The notes: a model not told the origin generated them from the sequence alone. Counted from the stretch's first letter, positions 24,165-33,209 are shown. The stretch: DNA of 64,000 bases from Kutzneria sp. (GCA_019239965.1 JAFAZC010000059.1:1-64000); one strand, 5' to 3'. Program-made: numbers and translations.

Positions 24165-25172
24165 ATGGATCTGCCGACACTCTGGTTCGCTCTGATCGCC
24201 GCACTCTGGCTGGGCTACTTCTTCTTGGAAGGCTTCGACTTCGGCGTCGGCATCCTGATGAGTTCACTGGCCCGCGACGACACCGAACGGCGGGTCGTAC
24301 TGAACACGATCGGCCCGGTGTGGGACGGCAACGAGGTGTGGCTGATCGTCGCGACCGCCGGCACCTTCGCGGCCTTTCCGGCCTGGTATGCCACGACACT
24401 GTCCGCCGCCTACCTTCCCGTGCTGATGATCCTGCTGGCGCTGGTCGGTCGCGGGGTGGCATTCGAGTACCGCGGCAAGGTGGATAACGTCCGCTGGCGT
24501 CGCGCCTGGGACACGGTTCTCCTGGTCGGCTCGCTGGTTCCGCCGGCGGGCTGGGGGCTCGTTCTCACCGCGATGGCGACCGGCGTGCCGATCGACGCTT
24601 CCGGCGTGCTGCGTGGCGGCCCGTTCGCACTGTTCACGCCGCTCGCCGTGCTCGGCTCCCTCGCGGTACTCGGGTTCAGTATCGCCCATGGCGCGGTGTT
24701 CCTCGCGCTCAAGACGGAGGGCGAGATCCGCGCCAGGGCCGCGACAGCCGTGCGGAAGATCGGACCGGTGTGCCTGCTGCCCATGGTCGTGCTGGTGATC
24801 CTGCTCCAGGCTCGCAACGGGAGCTGGTGGACCCTTGCTGTCGCCATGCCCAGTCTGGTGGCCACCACCGCCGCCATGCTCCGGGCGAGAGCCGGACGGG
24901 ACGGTCAGGCGTTCGTCCTGTTCGGGGTACTACTCGCGGGCACGATGACACTGCTGTTCGGGTCCGAATTCCCGACGATCGTCACGTCGACCATTGACAG
25001 CGCCTTCTCCCTGACGGTGCGGAATTCCTCGTCGAGTCCGTACACGCTCGGCGTGATCACCTGGCTCGCCGCCTTCTGTGCTCCAATCGTGCTCGCCTAC
25101 CAGAGCTGGAGCTACTGGGTGTTCCGGCGACGCATCGGCACCCGGCACATTCCCGAAGCGCACGTGCCGTGA
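24165..25172 (+). CDS. cydB: Cytochrome bd ubiquinol oxidase subunit II
   Basis: 335-residue membrane partner of CydA. It starts MDLPTLWFALIAALWLGYFFLEGFDFGVG, with AGGAAGGAG 6 nt upstream, which rules out the longer frame. Eight membrane spans are predictable. Conserved features include EGFDFGVG, the GPVWDGNEVWLI motif, and LGVITWLAAFCAPIVLAYQSW at the C-terminus. The last codons overlap the cydDC start, so assembly transporter and oxidase subunit are translationally coupled. Confidence 0.96.
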   Translation: MDLPTLWFALIAALWLGYFFLEGFDFGVGILMSSLARDDTERRVVLNTIGPVWDGNEVWLIVATAGTFAAFPAWYATTLSAAYLPVLMILLALVGRGVAFEYRGKVDNVRWRRAWDTVLLVGSLVPPAGWGLVLTAMATGVPIDASGVLRGGPFALFTPLAVLGSLAVLGFSIAHGAVFLALKTEGEIRARAATAVRKIGPVCLLPMVVLVILLQARNGSWWTLAVAMPSLVATTAAMLRARAGRDGQAFVLFGVLLAGTMTLLFGSEFPTIVTSTIDSAFSLTVRNSSSSPYTLGVITWLAAFCAPIVLAYQSWSYWVFRRRIGTRHIPEAHVP

Positions 25173-28100
25173 TGCCTCGTGGACCGCTCGGCGCGCTACC
25201 GAGACTTTCCCCGACTACCCGGCGTGCTCTGGTCGTCTGCATGGCACTCGCCGTGCTCGATGCCATCGCACTGATCGTCCAGGCGTTGGCGCTGTCGACG
25301 CTGCTCGCCTCGGTCGTCGCCGGAACGACGGCCACGACGACGCCGGCATGGTTGGCGGCCGCGGCAGGCGCGGCCGTGACACGGGCATTGCTGCAGTGGG
25401 CGACAGACACCACGGCCGCCCGTGCCGCCGCCGGGACGGAACGGGAGCTGCGGGAACGGGTGCTCGAGCGGGCCGTGGCCCTCGGTCCTGACTGGATCGC
25501 TAGACACGGCCCTGCCGAGCTGACCGTGGTGGCCACCAAGGGCCTCACCCGCATCGACGACTACTTCACCCGGTTCCTTCCCGCTCTGGTGCGTGCCGCG
25601 GTTGTGCCGGCACTGATCGGGGGCTGGATTCTGTGCTGTGACGTGACGTCCGCGGCACTCGTCGCCGCGACCGTGCCGCTCGTTCCGCTGTTCGCCGTTC
25701 TCATCGGCAAGTTCACCCAACACCGCACGGCCAAGGCCGCCAACACCGCGGGCAGGCTGTCCGGCCAGCTGCTCGAGCTGATCCGGGCTCTTCCGGTGCT
25801 CACCGCGTTCCGGCGCGCGTCGGCGCAGATCGAGGTGGTACGCCGGGTCGGCGAACAGCACAGGAAAGCGACCGGAGCGACGCTACGAGTGGCGATGCTG
25901 TCCGCATTCGCCCTGGACACCGTCGCCATGCTGTCGGTTGCCCTCGTCGCCGTAGACGTGGGGCTGCGGCTGGTGTCCGGTGATCTCGGTCTCGGCACCG
26001 GACTGCTCGTTCTGTTGCTTGCGCCCGAGTGCTACCTGCCGCTGCGGGCCGTCGGGGCCGCCTTCCACGCCAGTACGGACGGCCTCGAAGCGGTCCGGCG
26101 GGTGGCGATGATCGACGAACCGCCACCCGCCGGCACCGCCGTCAGCGGGCCCGGGGAGATCAGGGTTGCGGGACTGGGTGTGCGGCGACGCGATCGGAAT
26201 GCGCCAGACGGCGTGTCCTTCACCGTCCGGGCCGGTGAGATCACTCGACTTGACTGGCCGAGCGGCGCCGGCAAGTCGACGGTCCTCGGAGTCCTGCTGG
26301 GATTCGTCCACCCCGAACGCGGAACAGTCACCGTCGGCGGCACCGATCTGTCCACGATGGACATGGCGATCTGGCGCGAGCAGCTGGCGTGGGTTCCACA
26401 GCGGCCGGAGTTCGATGCCGAGACCGTCGCGGCGACCTTGGCCGCCATCGGCGGGAACCCGCGCGGCGCGACAGCCAAGGTCGCGGCCACCCACCTGCTG
26501 ACAAGGCGGATCGTCGAACTGTCGACGGGCGAACGGCAGCGGGTCGCGCTCGCGAGAGCACTACTGCGAATCGAACAGGGTGCCAAATGGCTGTTGCTGG
26601 ACGAGCCCACCGCCCATCTGGATCCGGTGACAGCGGCCAAGGTGATGGCCGCGATCACGGACACGGCGGCCGACGGGGTCGGTGTCCTGCTCGCCACCCA
26701 CCGTCCGGCCGAGTCCGATGGCACCCCTGACTCCGGTGCCTCGGTGCGAGCCGCCGCCGTTCCGGTCACCCGGACGCCGCCGCGACGCACCGGGACGGGC
26801 AGGATACGCGAATTGTTCAGCGGGCGGACGGCGGTCGGTGTCCTGCTCGGCGCCGCCGCGCTCGGCTGCGGTGTCGCGCTGACCGCCACCGCCGCCTGGC
26901 TGATCGCCAAGGCTTCCCAGCAGCCGCAAGTACTCACGCTGACGGTCGCCGTCGTGGCCGTGCGGGCCTTCGGTCTCGGCAAGGGCGTGCTGCGCTATCT
27001 CGAACGGCTTGTCACGCATGACGCCGCCTTCCGGCTCAGCGGTGAGCTGCGACTGCGACTGTGGAGCACCCTCGTCCGGTTGGGTCCAGCGCAGGCCACG
27101 GCATTGGGCAGAACCGGTGGCATTCAACGACTCGTCGACGACACCGACACCGTGCGGGACCTCGTGCCGCGAGTGCTGATCCCGCCACTGGTCGGCATCG
27201 CCGTGGCCAGCGCCGCGGTGACCCTGGAGACGGCCGTACTGCCCGCCGCCGGCCTGGTGCTCGGCATCGCGCTTGCCCTCGCCGCTGTCGGCGGGGCGAT
27301 CGTTGCGGCAGTGGCCGAGCAGCGGGCGAGCACCGTGTTGTCCGCCGGCCGGCGTGTGGTTGCCGCGACGGTGCTCACGCTGTTCGAGGCCGCAGCCGAC
27401 CTGATCGCGTTCGGGACCCATCGCGAACGCCTTGCCGAACTGGCCGCGGCCGACAGGTCGCTGGCCGCCGCGGCCCGACGACAGGCGTTCGGCGCTGGCG
27501 CGGCCAACGCGGTGGTGACCACGGCGGTCGGGATGGCGACAGTCGCCTGCGCCCAACTGGCGGCTTCCGCCGTCAGCGCCGGGAGCCTGGCTCCGGTGCT
27601 AGCACCACTAGTGGCGTTGGTGCCATTGGCGGCGGCCGAGCCCGTTGCCGCGGTTCCCCCGGCAGCCCAGCAGTGGGGTGCCCTCAGATCCGCCCATCAG
27701 CGGGTCGCTGAGCTGTCCGGGGTAAACCGGGAGGGGAGTGCCGGCACCAGGGAGAGCTCCCCTCCCGGCGACCGCGGCCTCCGCCTTGTCGGGGTCGAGG
27801 CACGCTGGCCAGGGGCGGAGACACCGGTGCTGAGCGAGGTGGATCTGGACGTCCCCGCCGGCACCTGGCTGGCCGTCGTCGGTGCCTCCGGCGCCGGCAA
27901 ATCCACTCTGCTCGCTCTGCTGCTGGGTTTCCTGGCCGCCGAGCGGGGACGAATCAGTCTGCCCAGCACGGTGTCCTGGTGCCCTCAGGAACCGCAACTG
28001 GTCTCCACCACGGTCCGCGAGAACCTGCGACTGGGCGATCCGCGTGGCGACGATGATGCGCTGCGTTGTGCCCTGGTCGACGCCGGTCTTGCGGACTGGA

Positions 28101-28402
28101 CGACCAGGTTGGATGTCGTGGTGGGCGCCGGAGGGTTCGCGGTGTCCGGTGGCGAGGCGCGACGGCTGGCACTGGCCAGGGCATTGCTTCGCGCCGACAA
28201 CGCCGACCTTGTCCTGCTCGACGAGCCGACGGCACACCTCGACGGACCAACGGCGACTGCCGTGCTGAACCGGCTGCGCGAACGGCTCGATGGTCGTACC
28301 GTCGTGTACGTCACTCACCGATCTGAGGAGACGGGGCTGGCGGATCTGGTGGTCGAGGTATGCCAGGGCACGATCAACGTACGCGCTCCGAAGGTGGCCT
28401 GA
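25169..28402 (+). CDS. cydDC: Fused CydDC ABC transporter (bd oxidase assembly)
   Basis: 1077 residues: a CydD-like half followed by a CydC-like half in one chain. The order is membrane domain 1 (about 15-290), ATPase 1 (about 320-515), membrane domain 2 (about 545-820) and ATPase 2 (about 865-1070). CydDC exports cysteine/glutathione-type thiols or heme-related cargo needed to mature cytochrome bd. ATPase 2 is canonical: VGASGAGKS from Gly905, VSGGEARRLALARAL, VLLLDEPTAHLD. ATPase 1 has signature LSTGERQRVALARAL and Walker B LLLDEPTAHLD, but its P-loop reads WPSGAGKS at 363-370, with Trp replacing the first invariant Gly. Fusion of the two halves is common in actinomycetes. Confidence 0.93.
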   Translation: MMPRGPLGALPRLSPTTRRALVVCMALAVLDAIALIVQALALSTLLASVVAGTTATTTPAWLAAAAGAAVTRALLQWATDTTAARAAAGTERELRERVLERAVALGPDWIARHGPAELTVVATKGLTRIDDYFTRFLPALVRAAVVPALIGGWILCCDVTSAALVAATVPLVPLFAVLIGKFTQHRTAKAANTAGRLSGQLLELIRALPVLTAFRRASAQIEVVRRVGEQHRKATGATLRVAMLSAFALDTVAMLSVALVAVDVGLRLVSGDLGLGTGLLVLLLAPECYLPLRAVGAAFHASTDGLEAVRRVAMIDEPPPAGTAVSGPGEIRVAGLGVRRRDRNAPDGVSFTVRAGEITRLDWPSGAGKSTVLGVLLGFVHPERGTVTVGGTDLSTMDMAIWREQLAWVPQRPEFDAETVAATLAAIGGNPRGATAKVAATHLLTRRIVELSTGERQRVALARALLRIEQGAKWLLLDEPTAHLDPVTAAKVMAAITDTAADGVGVLLATHRPAESDGTPDSGASVRAAAVPVTRTPPRRTGTGRIRELFSGRTAVGVLLGAAALGCGVALTATAAWLIAKASQQPQVLTLTVAVVAVRAFGLGKGVLRYLERLVTHDAAFRLSGELRLRLWSTLVRLGPAQATALGRTGGIQRLVDDTDTVRDLVPRVLIPPLVGIAVASAAVTLETAVLPAAGLVLGIALALAAVGGAIVAAVAEQRASTVLSAGRRVVAATVLTLFEAAADLIAFGTHRERLAELAAADRSLAAAARRQAFGAGAANAVVTTAVGMATVACAQLAASAVSAGSLAPVLAPLVALVPLAAAEPVAAVPPAAQQWGALRSAHQRVAELSGVNREGSAGTRESSPPGDRGLRLVGVEARWPGAETPVLSEVDLDVPAGTWLAVVGASGAGKSTLLALLLGFLAAERGRISLPSTVSWCPQEPQLVSTTVRENLRLGDPRGDDDALRCALVDAGLADWTTRLDVVVGAGGFAVSGGEARRLALARALLRADNADLVLLDEPTAHLDGPTATAVLNRLRERLDGRTVVYVTHRSEETGLADLVVEVCQGTINVRAPKVA

Positions 28403-28408
28403 CTACGC

Positions 28409-29554
28409 ATGGGCGTCACCGATCCGTCTCTGGCCGCCAGGACCCTCAAGGCGGCGACCGAGATCACCATGGCGGCACTGTCCCGTGACGATCCGGACGA
28501 GGTGCTTCCTCTCGTGGTCCGAGGCGCGGCCGAGCTGGTCGGCGCGCACCTCTGCCTGATCTCGGTCCGTGGCGAGAACGACACGCTGACTGTTGAGGCG
28601 GCGCACGGAAGTCCGGACGGCCCGAACAGTCCGATCGGAACGGTCCTCTCGGCGCGGTCCGCGGCGGCGAGGGTGGCACGAGGTGGCGTGCCGGTGATGG
28701 TGGACGACGTGGCCGACGATCCGGCAACCGCTCCGTTCGTTCCCGCGCGTCTGCGTGTCTATGGACCGTTCGCGGTCGTCCCCTTCGGCACGAGGGAACG
28801 TCGGCTTGGCGCGTTGGCGGTGTACCGGCGGCGCGGAGCGGAGCCATTCGCCCCGGCCGCCGTCGATGTGCTCACCTCGTTCGCCGCACAAGCCGGTCTT
28901 GCCCTGGTACTCGCCGAGGGATGGACGGCGCGCCAGCGGGTCGCGGTGTACCAGGAACGCGAGCGTATCGCCCGCGACCTGCACGATGTGATCATCCAGC
29001 GGCTCTACGCGGCCGGCGTCCAACTCGACCTGCTCGGTCGACGGCTCGCCGGAAAGCTGACCAGGCAGGAAGCTGCCCGCCTCGCTGAAACGGTCGACGA
29101 ACTCGACAGGACCATCGACGAAGTACGGGCGCACGTGCGTACCCTGCGCGGCGTCGACCCACCCAACGCCAGCGCGATCCCCACACTGTCCGACTCTGTC
29201 CGCGCGGAGGTCGAGACGGCTGGCGAGTTGCTCGGGTTCCCACCGCATGTACGGATCGAAGGCGATCTGACCGACATCTCGGTCGCCGTCGCCGACAACA
29301 CGCGGGCCGCCTTGCGCGAGGCCCTTTCCAACGTGGTTCGACATTCCGGCGCCAGCAGGGTGAGCGTCGAACTAAGCCGCGGTGAGCGGAATCTGCGACT
29401 GCGGGTCGCCGACGATGGCTGCGGCATCCCGCCCGGCGTCACCCGACGAGGTCTGCGGCATCTCGAGGAGCGGGCGAGAGCGGCTGGCGGCCGATGCACG
29501 GTGACCTCCTCGGCCCGCAGCGGCACCGCCGTGCTCTGGCAGGTCCCGCTCTAG
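28409..29554 (+). CDS. GAF-domain sensor histidine kinase (NarL/DevS-type)
   Basis: 381-residue soluble kinase. The GAF domain covers about 30-180 (VVRGAAELVGAHLCLISV, PFGTRERRLGALAVYRR). The HisKA_3 dimerisation domain has phospho-acceptor His192 in ERIARDLHDVIIQRLYAAG, and the HATPase contains ALREALSNVVRHS, VADDGCGIPPG and GLRHLEERA. This is the type that senses redox state or small ligands through GAF, as DevS/DosT do. It begins 6 bp after cydDC, so it is probably cotranscribed with the cyd genes, and converges on a LuxR-type regulator that is its likely partner. Oxygen or redox control of cyd is a reasonable inference. Confidence 0.92.
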   Translation: MGVTDPSLAARTLKAATEITMAALSRDDPDEVLPLVVRGAAELVGAHLCLISVRGENDTLTVEAAHGSPDGPNSPIGTVLSARSAAARVARGGVPVMVDDVADDPATAPFVPARLRVYGPFAVVPFGTRERRLGALAVYRRRGAEPFAPAAVDVLTSFAAQAGLALVLAEGWTARQRVAVYQERERIARDLHDVIIQRLYAAGVQLDLLGRRLAGKLTRQEAARLAETVDELDRTIDEVRAHVRTLRGVDPPNASAIPTLSDSVRAEVETAGELLGFPPHVRIEGDLTDISVAVADNTRAALREALSNVVRHSGASRVSVELSRGERNLRLRVADDGCGIPPGVTRRGLRHLEERARAAGGRCTVTSSARSGTAVLWQVPL

Positions 29555-29563
29555 TCCGGTGGA

Positions 29564-30208
29564 TCAGTCCCGCGAGCGCCTGGCGATCCAGGCCGCCGCC
29601 TGGGTACGCCGTTGCATGCCCAACTTGGCCAGCACCGAGGTCACGTAGTTCTTCACGGTCTTCTCGGCCAGGAACAGCCGCTCGGCGATCTGCCGGTTGC
29701 TCAATCCTTCGCCGATCAGCGTGAGCACCTTGCGTTCCTGTTCGGTCAGTGCACCCAGCTCGTCGCTGACAGCGGGGCGCCGCATCCGGTCGAGCACCCT
29801 CGCCGTGGTGACCGGGTCGAGCAGTGATCGGCCCTGCGCCACCTCGCGCACCGCGTTGACCAGGTCCTGTCCGCGTACCTGTTTGAGCAGGTAACCCGAT
29901 GCGCCGGCCATGATGGCGCCGACGAGTGCCTGCTCGTCATCGAAGGCGGTGAGCACGAGGCAGCGCGGCCCTCGCCAGTCGGCGTCGGCGAGTCCACGCA
30001 GTTCGCGGCACAGCCCGACGCCGTCGCCGTCAGGCAGTCTCATGTCCACCACGGCCACGTCAGGGCGGCGGGCGCGAGCCATGACAACCGCTTCGCGAAC
30101 GCCGCCGGCTTCGGCGACGACCCGCACGTCCGCCTCGCCGTCCAGCAGATCACGCAGGCCGCGGCGGACCACCTCATGGTCGTCGACGAGGAGCACGGTG
30201 ACCGGCAC
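29564..30208 (-). CDS. NarL/LuxR-family response regulator
   Basis: 214 residues. Receiver domain with DDHEVVRRGLRDLL at the start, phospho-acceptor Asp55 in VVDMRLPDGDG, and Lys in GYLLKQVRGQDL. The LuxR-type helix-turn-helix runs about 150-207 (LTEQERKVLTLIGEGLSNRQIAERL, KTVKNYVTSVLAKLGM), close to DevR/DosR. GTG start. Convergent with the GAF kinase gene with 9 bp between stops, an arrangement typical of a cognate pair that is not one operon. Probable targets include the adjacent cyd genes; no binding site was identified. Confidence 0.92.
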   Translation of the reverse strand: MPVTVLLVDDHEVVRRGLRDLLDGEADVRVVAEAGGVREAVVMARARRPDVAVVDMRLPDGDGVGLCRELRGLADADWRGPRCLVLTAFDDEQALVGAIMAGASGYLLKQVRGQDLVNAVREVAQGRSLLDPVTTARVLDRMRRPAVSDELGALTEQERKVLTLIGEGLSNRQIAERLFLAEKTVKNYVTSVLAKLGMQRRTQAAAWIARRSRD

Positions 30209-30211
30209 CGG

Positions 30212-30844
30212 TCAACGGTAGCGCGTCGGATCGATGTCCTGACGGTCGTTGTCGGCCTGGTAGACGGGCCTGGGCATGTCCATTACCGCGCCTACGGTGG
30301 CCCACTCGTCACGTCCGAGCCGCGCGACCGGCCGCAGCCGGTCGATGGCCGGATGACCGGCGACGAGGACGCGTTCGTCCACCGCGGCATGCACGACCCT
30401 GCCGAACACGACGGTCGAATCGCCAAGACACACCGTGCTGTGCAACTCGCACTCGAGGGCGACTGGTGACTGGGCGACCCTTGGCGGCGTCACGAGCCGG
30501 CTCGGTTCCTTGGCAAGGCCGGCCGCCGCGAACTCGTCGACGTTGGGAGGAAAGTTCGTGCTGGTGACGTTGATCTGCTCACGGAGTTGTTCGCACGCGA
30601 GGTTCACCACGAATCCGCGGGTTCGCTCGATGTTGCGCAGACTGTCCTTGCGGCCGACAGAGGTGAACTGGATCACGGGTGGCGACACGCAGGCCACCGT
30701 GAAGAACGAGTGCGGCGCCAGGTTGTCGACTCCCGACTCGGAGGTGGACGACACCCATGCGATGGGGCGGGGCACCACGACGGCGGTCAGCAGCTGGTAG
30801 AACGTCCGACTCGTCATGGTTCCTGGCGAGAAGTCCACACGCAT
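30212..30844 (-). CDS. Flavin reductase-family protein
   Basis: 210-residue FMN-binding split-barrel protein of the DIM6/NTAB (flavin reductase) family. Start at MRVDFSPGTMTSRTFY; an open frame extends further upstream but overlaps the macro-domain gene. Family landmarks are YQLLTAVVVPRPIAWVSS, NLAPHSFFTVACVSPP, and KDSLRNIERTRGFVVNL. The C-terminal half has ALECELHSTVCLGDSTVVFGRVVHA. Members reduce or bind flavin for partner oxygenases; no partner is next to it. It ends 3 bp from the regulator start and begins 23 bp after the macro-domain gene. Confidence 0.88.
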   Translation of the reverse strand: MRVDFSPGTMTSRTFYQLLTAVVVPRPIAWVSSTSESGVDNLAPHSFFTVACVSPPVIQFTSVGRKDSLRNIERTRGFVVNLACEQLREQINVTSTNFPPNVDEFAAAGLAKEPSRLVTPPRVAQSPVALECELHSTVCLGDSTVVFGRVVHAAVDERVLVAGHPAIDRLRPVARLGRDEWATVGAVMDMPRPVYQADNDRQDIDPTRYR

Positions 30845-30867
30845 CCGTCGAGTATGCAGGAGCCGTC

Positions 30868-31467
30868 TCACCCGCTCGGGGTCGTGAGCTCGCTGAAGAC
30901 CTCGTCCCATGCCGCCGCGACCTGGCGGGCACAGGTATCGGGCGCAACCTCGCCGACCCCGGTGCCCAGCCCAGGCATGGCGATGGTGTGCACGACCGAG
31001 CGGATGGGGATACCGCTTTCCAGCCGTCCGTGCAGCCACAGCCGGAACACCGCACGCGCTGCGAGGTACGGGTGGACGGTGTCGAACGGCAGTCGCTCAC
31101 CAGGGTCACGCATAGTGGGAGCGCTGATCATCCATTCGGGGGTCAGCTCACCTGTTGGCACTATGAGCGCTTCCCCGACGGGGAGTTCACCTCCGTGGTA
31201 CGCCAGCACGCCGCTCCGCACGTGTTGTTCGACGTTGGGGAACGCGCGCGAGTACAGCGCGTCGACGCCACTGCGCATCCAGCCAAAGGAGTTGGCCGGA
31301 CTGACGACGGCCTCGGCCTCGATGTCCAGCACGGACCCCTCGTGGACTCGAACACCCTTGCGACCTTCGGCGACGGTCGACCATGCGGCCGCGAGCGGCG
31401 CTTCGACAGCACACAGAACGAGTTGGAGCAGCGGAACGGTCGTATCGCCTTCCGTGTCGGCGGTCAC
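30868..31467 (-). CDS. Macro-domain protein (ADP-ribose-binding type)
   Basis: About 199 residues from a GTG start (VTADTEGDTTVPLLQLVL). An alternative start 20 codons upstream lies inside a tandem repeat and gives an Arg-rich leader. The core is macro-like: KGVRVHEGSVLDIEAEAVVSPANSFGWM with the ribose-binding Asn, then SGVDALYSRAFP, GEALIVPTG, and WMISAPTM. The usual Gly-rich GGGVD loop is replaced by MRSGVD, so catalytic ability is uncertain. C-terminal VHTIAMPGLGTGVGEVAPD is the second ligand loop. Macro proteins bind or hydrolyse ADP-ribose or O-acetyl-ADP-ribose; the substrate here is unknown. Confidence 0.8.
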   Translation of the reverse strand: MTADTEGDTTVPLLQLVLCAVEAPLAAAWSTVAEGRKGVRVHEGSVLDIEAEAVVSPANSFGWMRSGVDALYSRAFPNVEQHVRSGVLAYHGGELPVGEALIVPTGELTPEWMISAPTMRDPGERLPFDTVHPYLAARAVFRLWLHGRLESGIPIRSVVHTIAMPGLGTGVGEVAPDTCARQVAAAWDEVFSELTTPSG

Positions 31468-31549
31468 GATGCCGCCTCCGCTGGGATAAACACGTCGGCG
31501 GTCATGACGCCGCCTCCGCTGAGGCAAGCACGTCGGCGGTCACGCGTCC
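31455..31549. repeat. 38-bp tandem repeat, 2.5 copies, over the macro-gene start
   Basis: Units at 31455-31492 and 31493-31530, then a 19-bp partial copy. Each contains CGGCGGTCA followed by GCCGCCTCCGCTG. The macro-gene GTG lies in the first unit; reading minus-strand, each unit repeats a GTGACCGCCGA-like start context. Confidence 0.85.
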
Positions 31550-31644
31550 AAGCATTCCAGGAGACGGAACTGCGCGTAACGGGGGAGCCCACTGTCCGGG
31601 TAAGTGATATACGCCTCAATCGGGGACGGTGACCCGGTAGCCAA

Positions 31645-31650
31645 TAGAGT
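31645..31650 (+). promoter_or_regulatory. Leaderless -10 box of pheA
   Basis: TAGAGT followed by exactly 6 nt and then the GTG start. There is no Shine-Dalgarno sequence, so the transcript probably starts at the initiation codon. Confidence 0.55.
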
Positions 31651-31656
31651 GGGAAC

Positions 31657-32577
31657 GTGCCACGGACTGCCTTTCTCGGACCCGAGGGAACCTTCACCGA
31701 ACAGGCGGTCCGTGTGTTGGTTGATCCGGACCAGCACGAACTCGTTCCAGTCGACACCATCCAGGCCGTGGTCGACGCCGTGCGGACCGGCGAGGCCGAT
31801 TCGGGTTGCCTTCCGGTGGAGAACTCGGTCGAAGGGGCCGTGCCGGCGACCATGGACGCGCTGGCTGTCGGTGATCCTGTCGTGGCCGTGGCCGAGCTGG
31901 TGCTGCCAGTGCGCTTCACCGTTGTGGTCAGGCCGGGGACTCGGCCGGACCAGATCCGGACCGTCGCGAGCCATCCGCATGCGCTCGCCCAGGTCAGGAG
32001 CTGGTTGGAGGCCAACCTACCGGGGGTGACCGCGGTCGCCGTTGGCTCGACCGCTGGTGCGGCCCGCGCGGTGCTCGACGGCGACTTCGACGCGGCGGTG
32101 ACCGCGCCAATCGTCTCGACACGCTATCCACTGCACGAGCTGGCGACGAACGTCGGTGACAACGCCGACGCGGTGACAAGGTTTCTGCTGATCAGCAAGC
32201 CTGGGCTTAGTCCGGCGCCCACCGGTGCCGACCGCACCTCGCTCGTCGCGGTCACGGCGAACCGGACCGGTGCGCTGGCGGACCTGCTCGTCGAGTTGGC
32301 GTTGCGCGAGATCAACCTGACTCGGCTGGAGGCGCGCCCGACCAAGGACCGGTTCGGCGACTACCGGTTCTTCCTCGATGTGGAGGGGCACATCGCCGAG
32401 CACCGGATCGGTGACGCACTTGCCGCACTGCACCGACGGTGCACCGAGGTCCGCTTTCTGGGCTCGTATCCGCAGGCCGACGCGAGGAGCACCGCGGTAA
32501 TGCCACCCACGACGGACCAGGACTTCTCCTCGGCGATCGAGTGGGTCGCCGCGATCCGGCGCGGGGAACGCGCATGA
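31657..32577 (+). CDS. pheA: Prephenate dehydratase
   Basis: 306-residue monofunctional enzyme converting prephenate to phenylpyruvate in phenylalanine synthesis. The catalytic domain (about 1-185) starts PRTAFLGPEGTFTEQAV and contains the essential Thr-Arg-Phe motif in DNADAVTRFLLIS. The ACT regulatory domain (about 195-275) has TGALADLLVELALREINLTRLEARPTKD, where the usual ESRP appears as EARP; it binds phenylalanine for feedback control. The GTG start follows a TAGAGT box by 6 nt, suggesting leaderless expression. The stop overlaps the next gene by ATGA. Equivalent to Rv3838c. Confidence 0.96.
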   Translation: MPRTAFLGPEGTFTEQAVRVLVDPDQHELVPVDTIQAVVDAVRTGEADSGCLPVENSVEGAVPATMDALAVGDPVVAVAELVLPVRFTVVVRPGTRPDQIRTVASHPHALAQVRSWLEANLPGVTAVAVGSTAGAARAVLDGDFDAAVTAPIVSTRYPLHELATNVGDNADAVTRFLLISKPGLSPAPTGADRTSLVAVTANRTGALADLLVELALREINLTRLEARPTKDRFGDYRFFLDVEGHIAEHRIGDALAALHRRCTEVRFLGSYPQADARSTAVMPPTTDQDFSSAIEWVAAIRRGERA

Positions 32578-33200
32578 GTCCTCGCCGACTGGTACTGGTC
32601 AGGCATGGGCAGACCTCGTCGAACGTGATCAACTCACTGGACTCGAAGCCGCCCGGCCCCCCGCTCACCGAGGAAGGACGGCGTCAGGCGTCCGCGGTGG
32701 CACAGGTGCTCAGCAGCGAGCCGGTTGTCGCGGTGTACGCCAGCGTGGCCGTGCGCGCGATGCAGACCGCCGCCGCCATCGCGGCCGTACACGGGTTGGC
32801 CGTCGAGATCCTCGAGGGCGTGCAGGAGGTGTACGTCGGCGAGCTGGACAGCCGCAACGACGACGAGGCCCTGCGTACGTTCTTCGCCGTGTTCGACAGC
32901 TGGACGGCCGGCGGGGATCTCGACATTCCCATGCCTGGCGGTGAGTCGGCGAGTCAGGTGCTGTGCAGGTACCTCGGTGCGGTGAGAGTGATCAGCGAGC
33001 GACATCCGGACGGAACCGTCGTACTCGTCAGCCACGGGGCGGCCATTCGGTTGGCGTCCTTCGCCCTGGCCGACAACATCGCCTCTGATCTGGCCGGGAC
33101 GCACCTTCTCGCCAATGCCGCCACCGTCGTGCTCGAAACGGACCTCGGGGCGCCAACCGGCTGGCGCTGCCTGGAGTGGGGCGGCATCGCACTGTCCTGA
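32574..33200 (+). CDS. Histidine phosphatase-family protein (phosphoglycerate-mutase-like)
   Basis: 208 residues. The N-terminal LVLVRHGQTSSNVINSLDSK supplies the catalytic RHG, LTEEGRRQA follows, and the second His is in VVLVSHGAAIRL. This is the branch that includes broad acid phosphatases and Rv3837c. The ATG overlaps the pheA stop by 4 bp, matching the pheA/Rv3837c neighbourhood of mycobacteria, so the two are coexpressed. The true substrate is not evident from sequence. Confidence 0.92.
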   Translation: MSPRRLVLVRHGQTSSNVINSLDSKPPGPPLTEEGRRQASAVAQVLSSEPVVAVYASVAVRAMQTAAAIAAVHGLAVEILEGVQEVYVGELDSRNDDEALRTFFAVFDSWTAGGDLDIPMPGGESASQVLCRYLGAVRVISERHPDGTVVLVSHGAAIRLASFALADNIASDLAGTHLLANAATVVLETDLGAPTGWRCLEWGGIALS

Positions 33201-33209
33201 ACGCCGTGG

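Noticed and set aside
26561-27556. 331-residue open frame antisense to cydDC
   Set aside because: Gly/Arg-rich composition typical of a GC-rich opposite strand.
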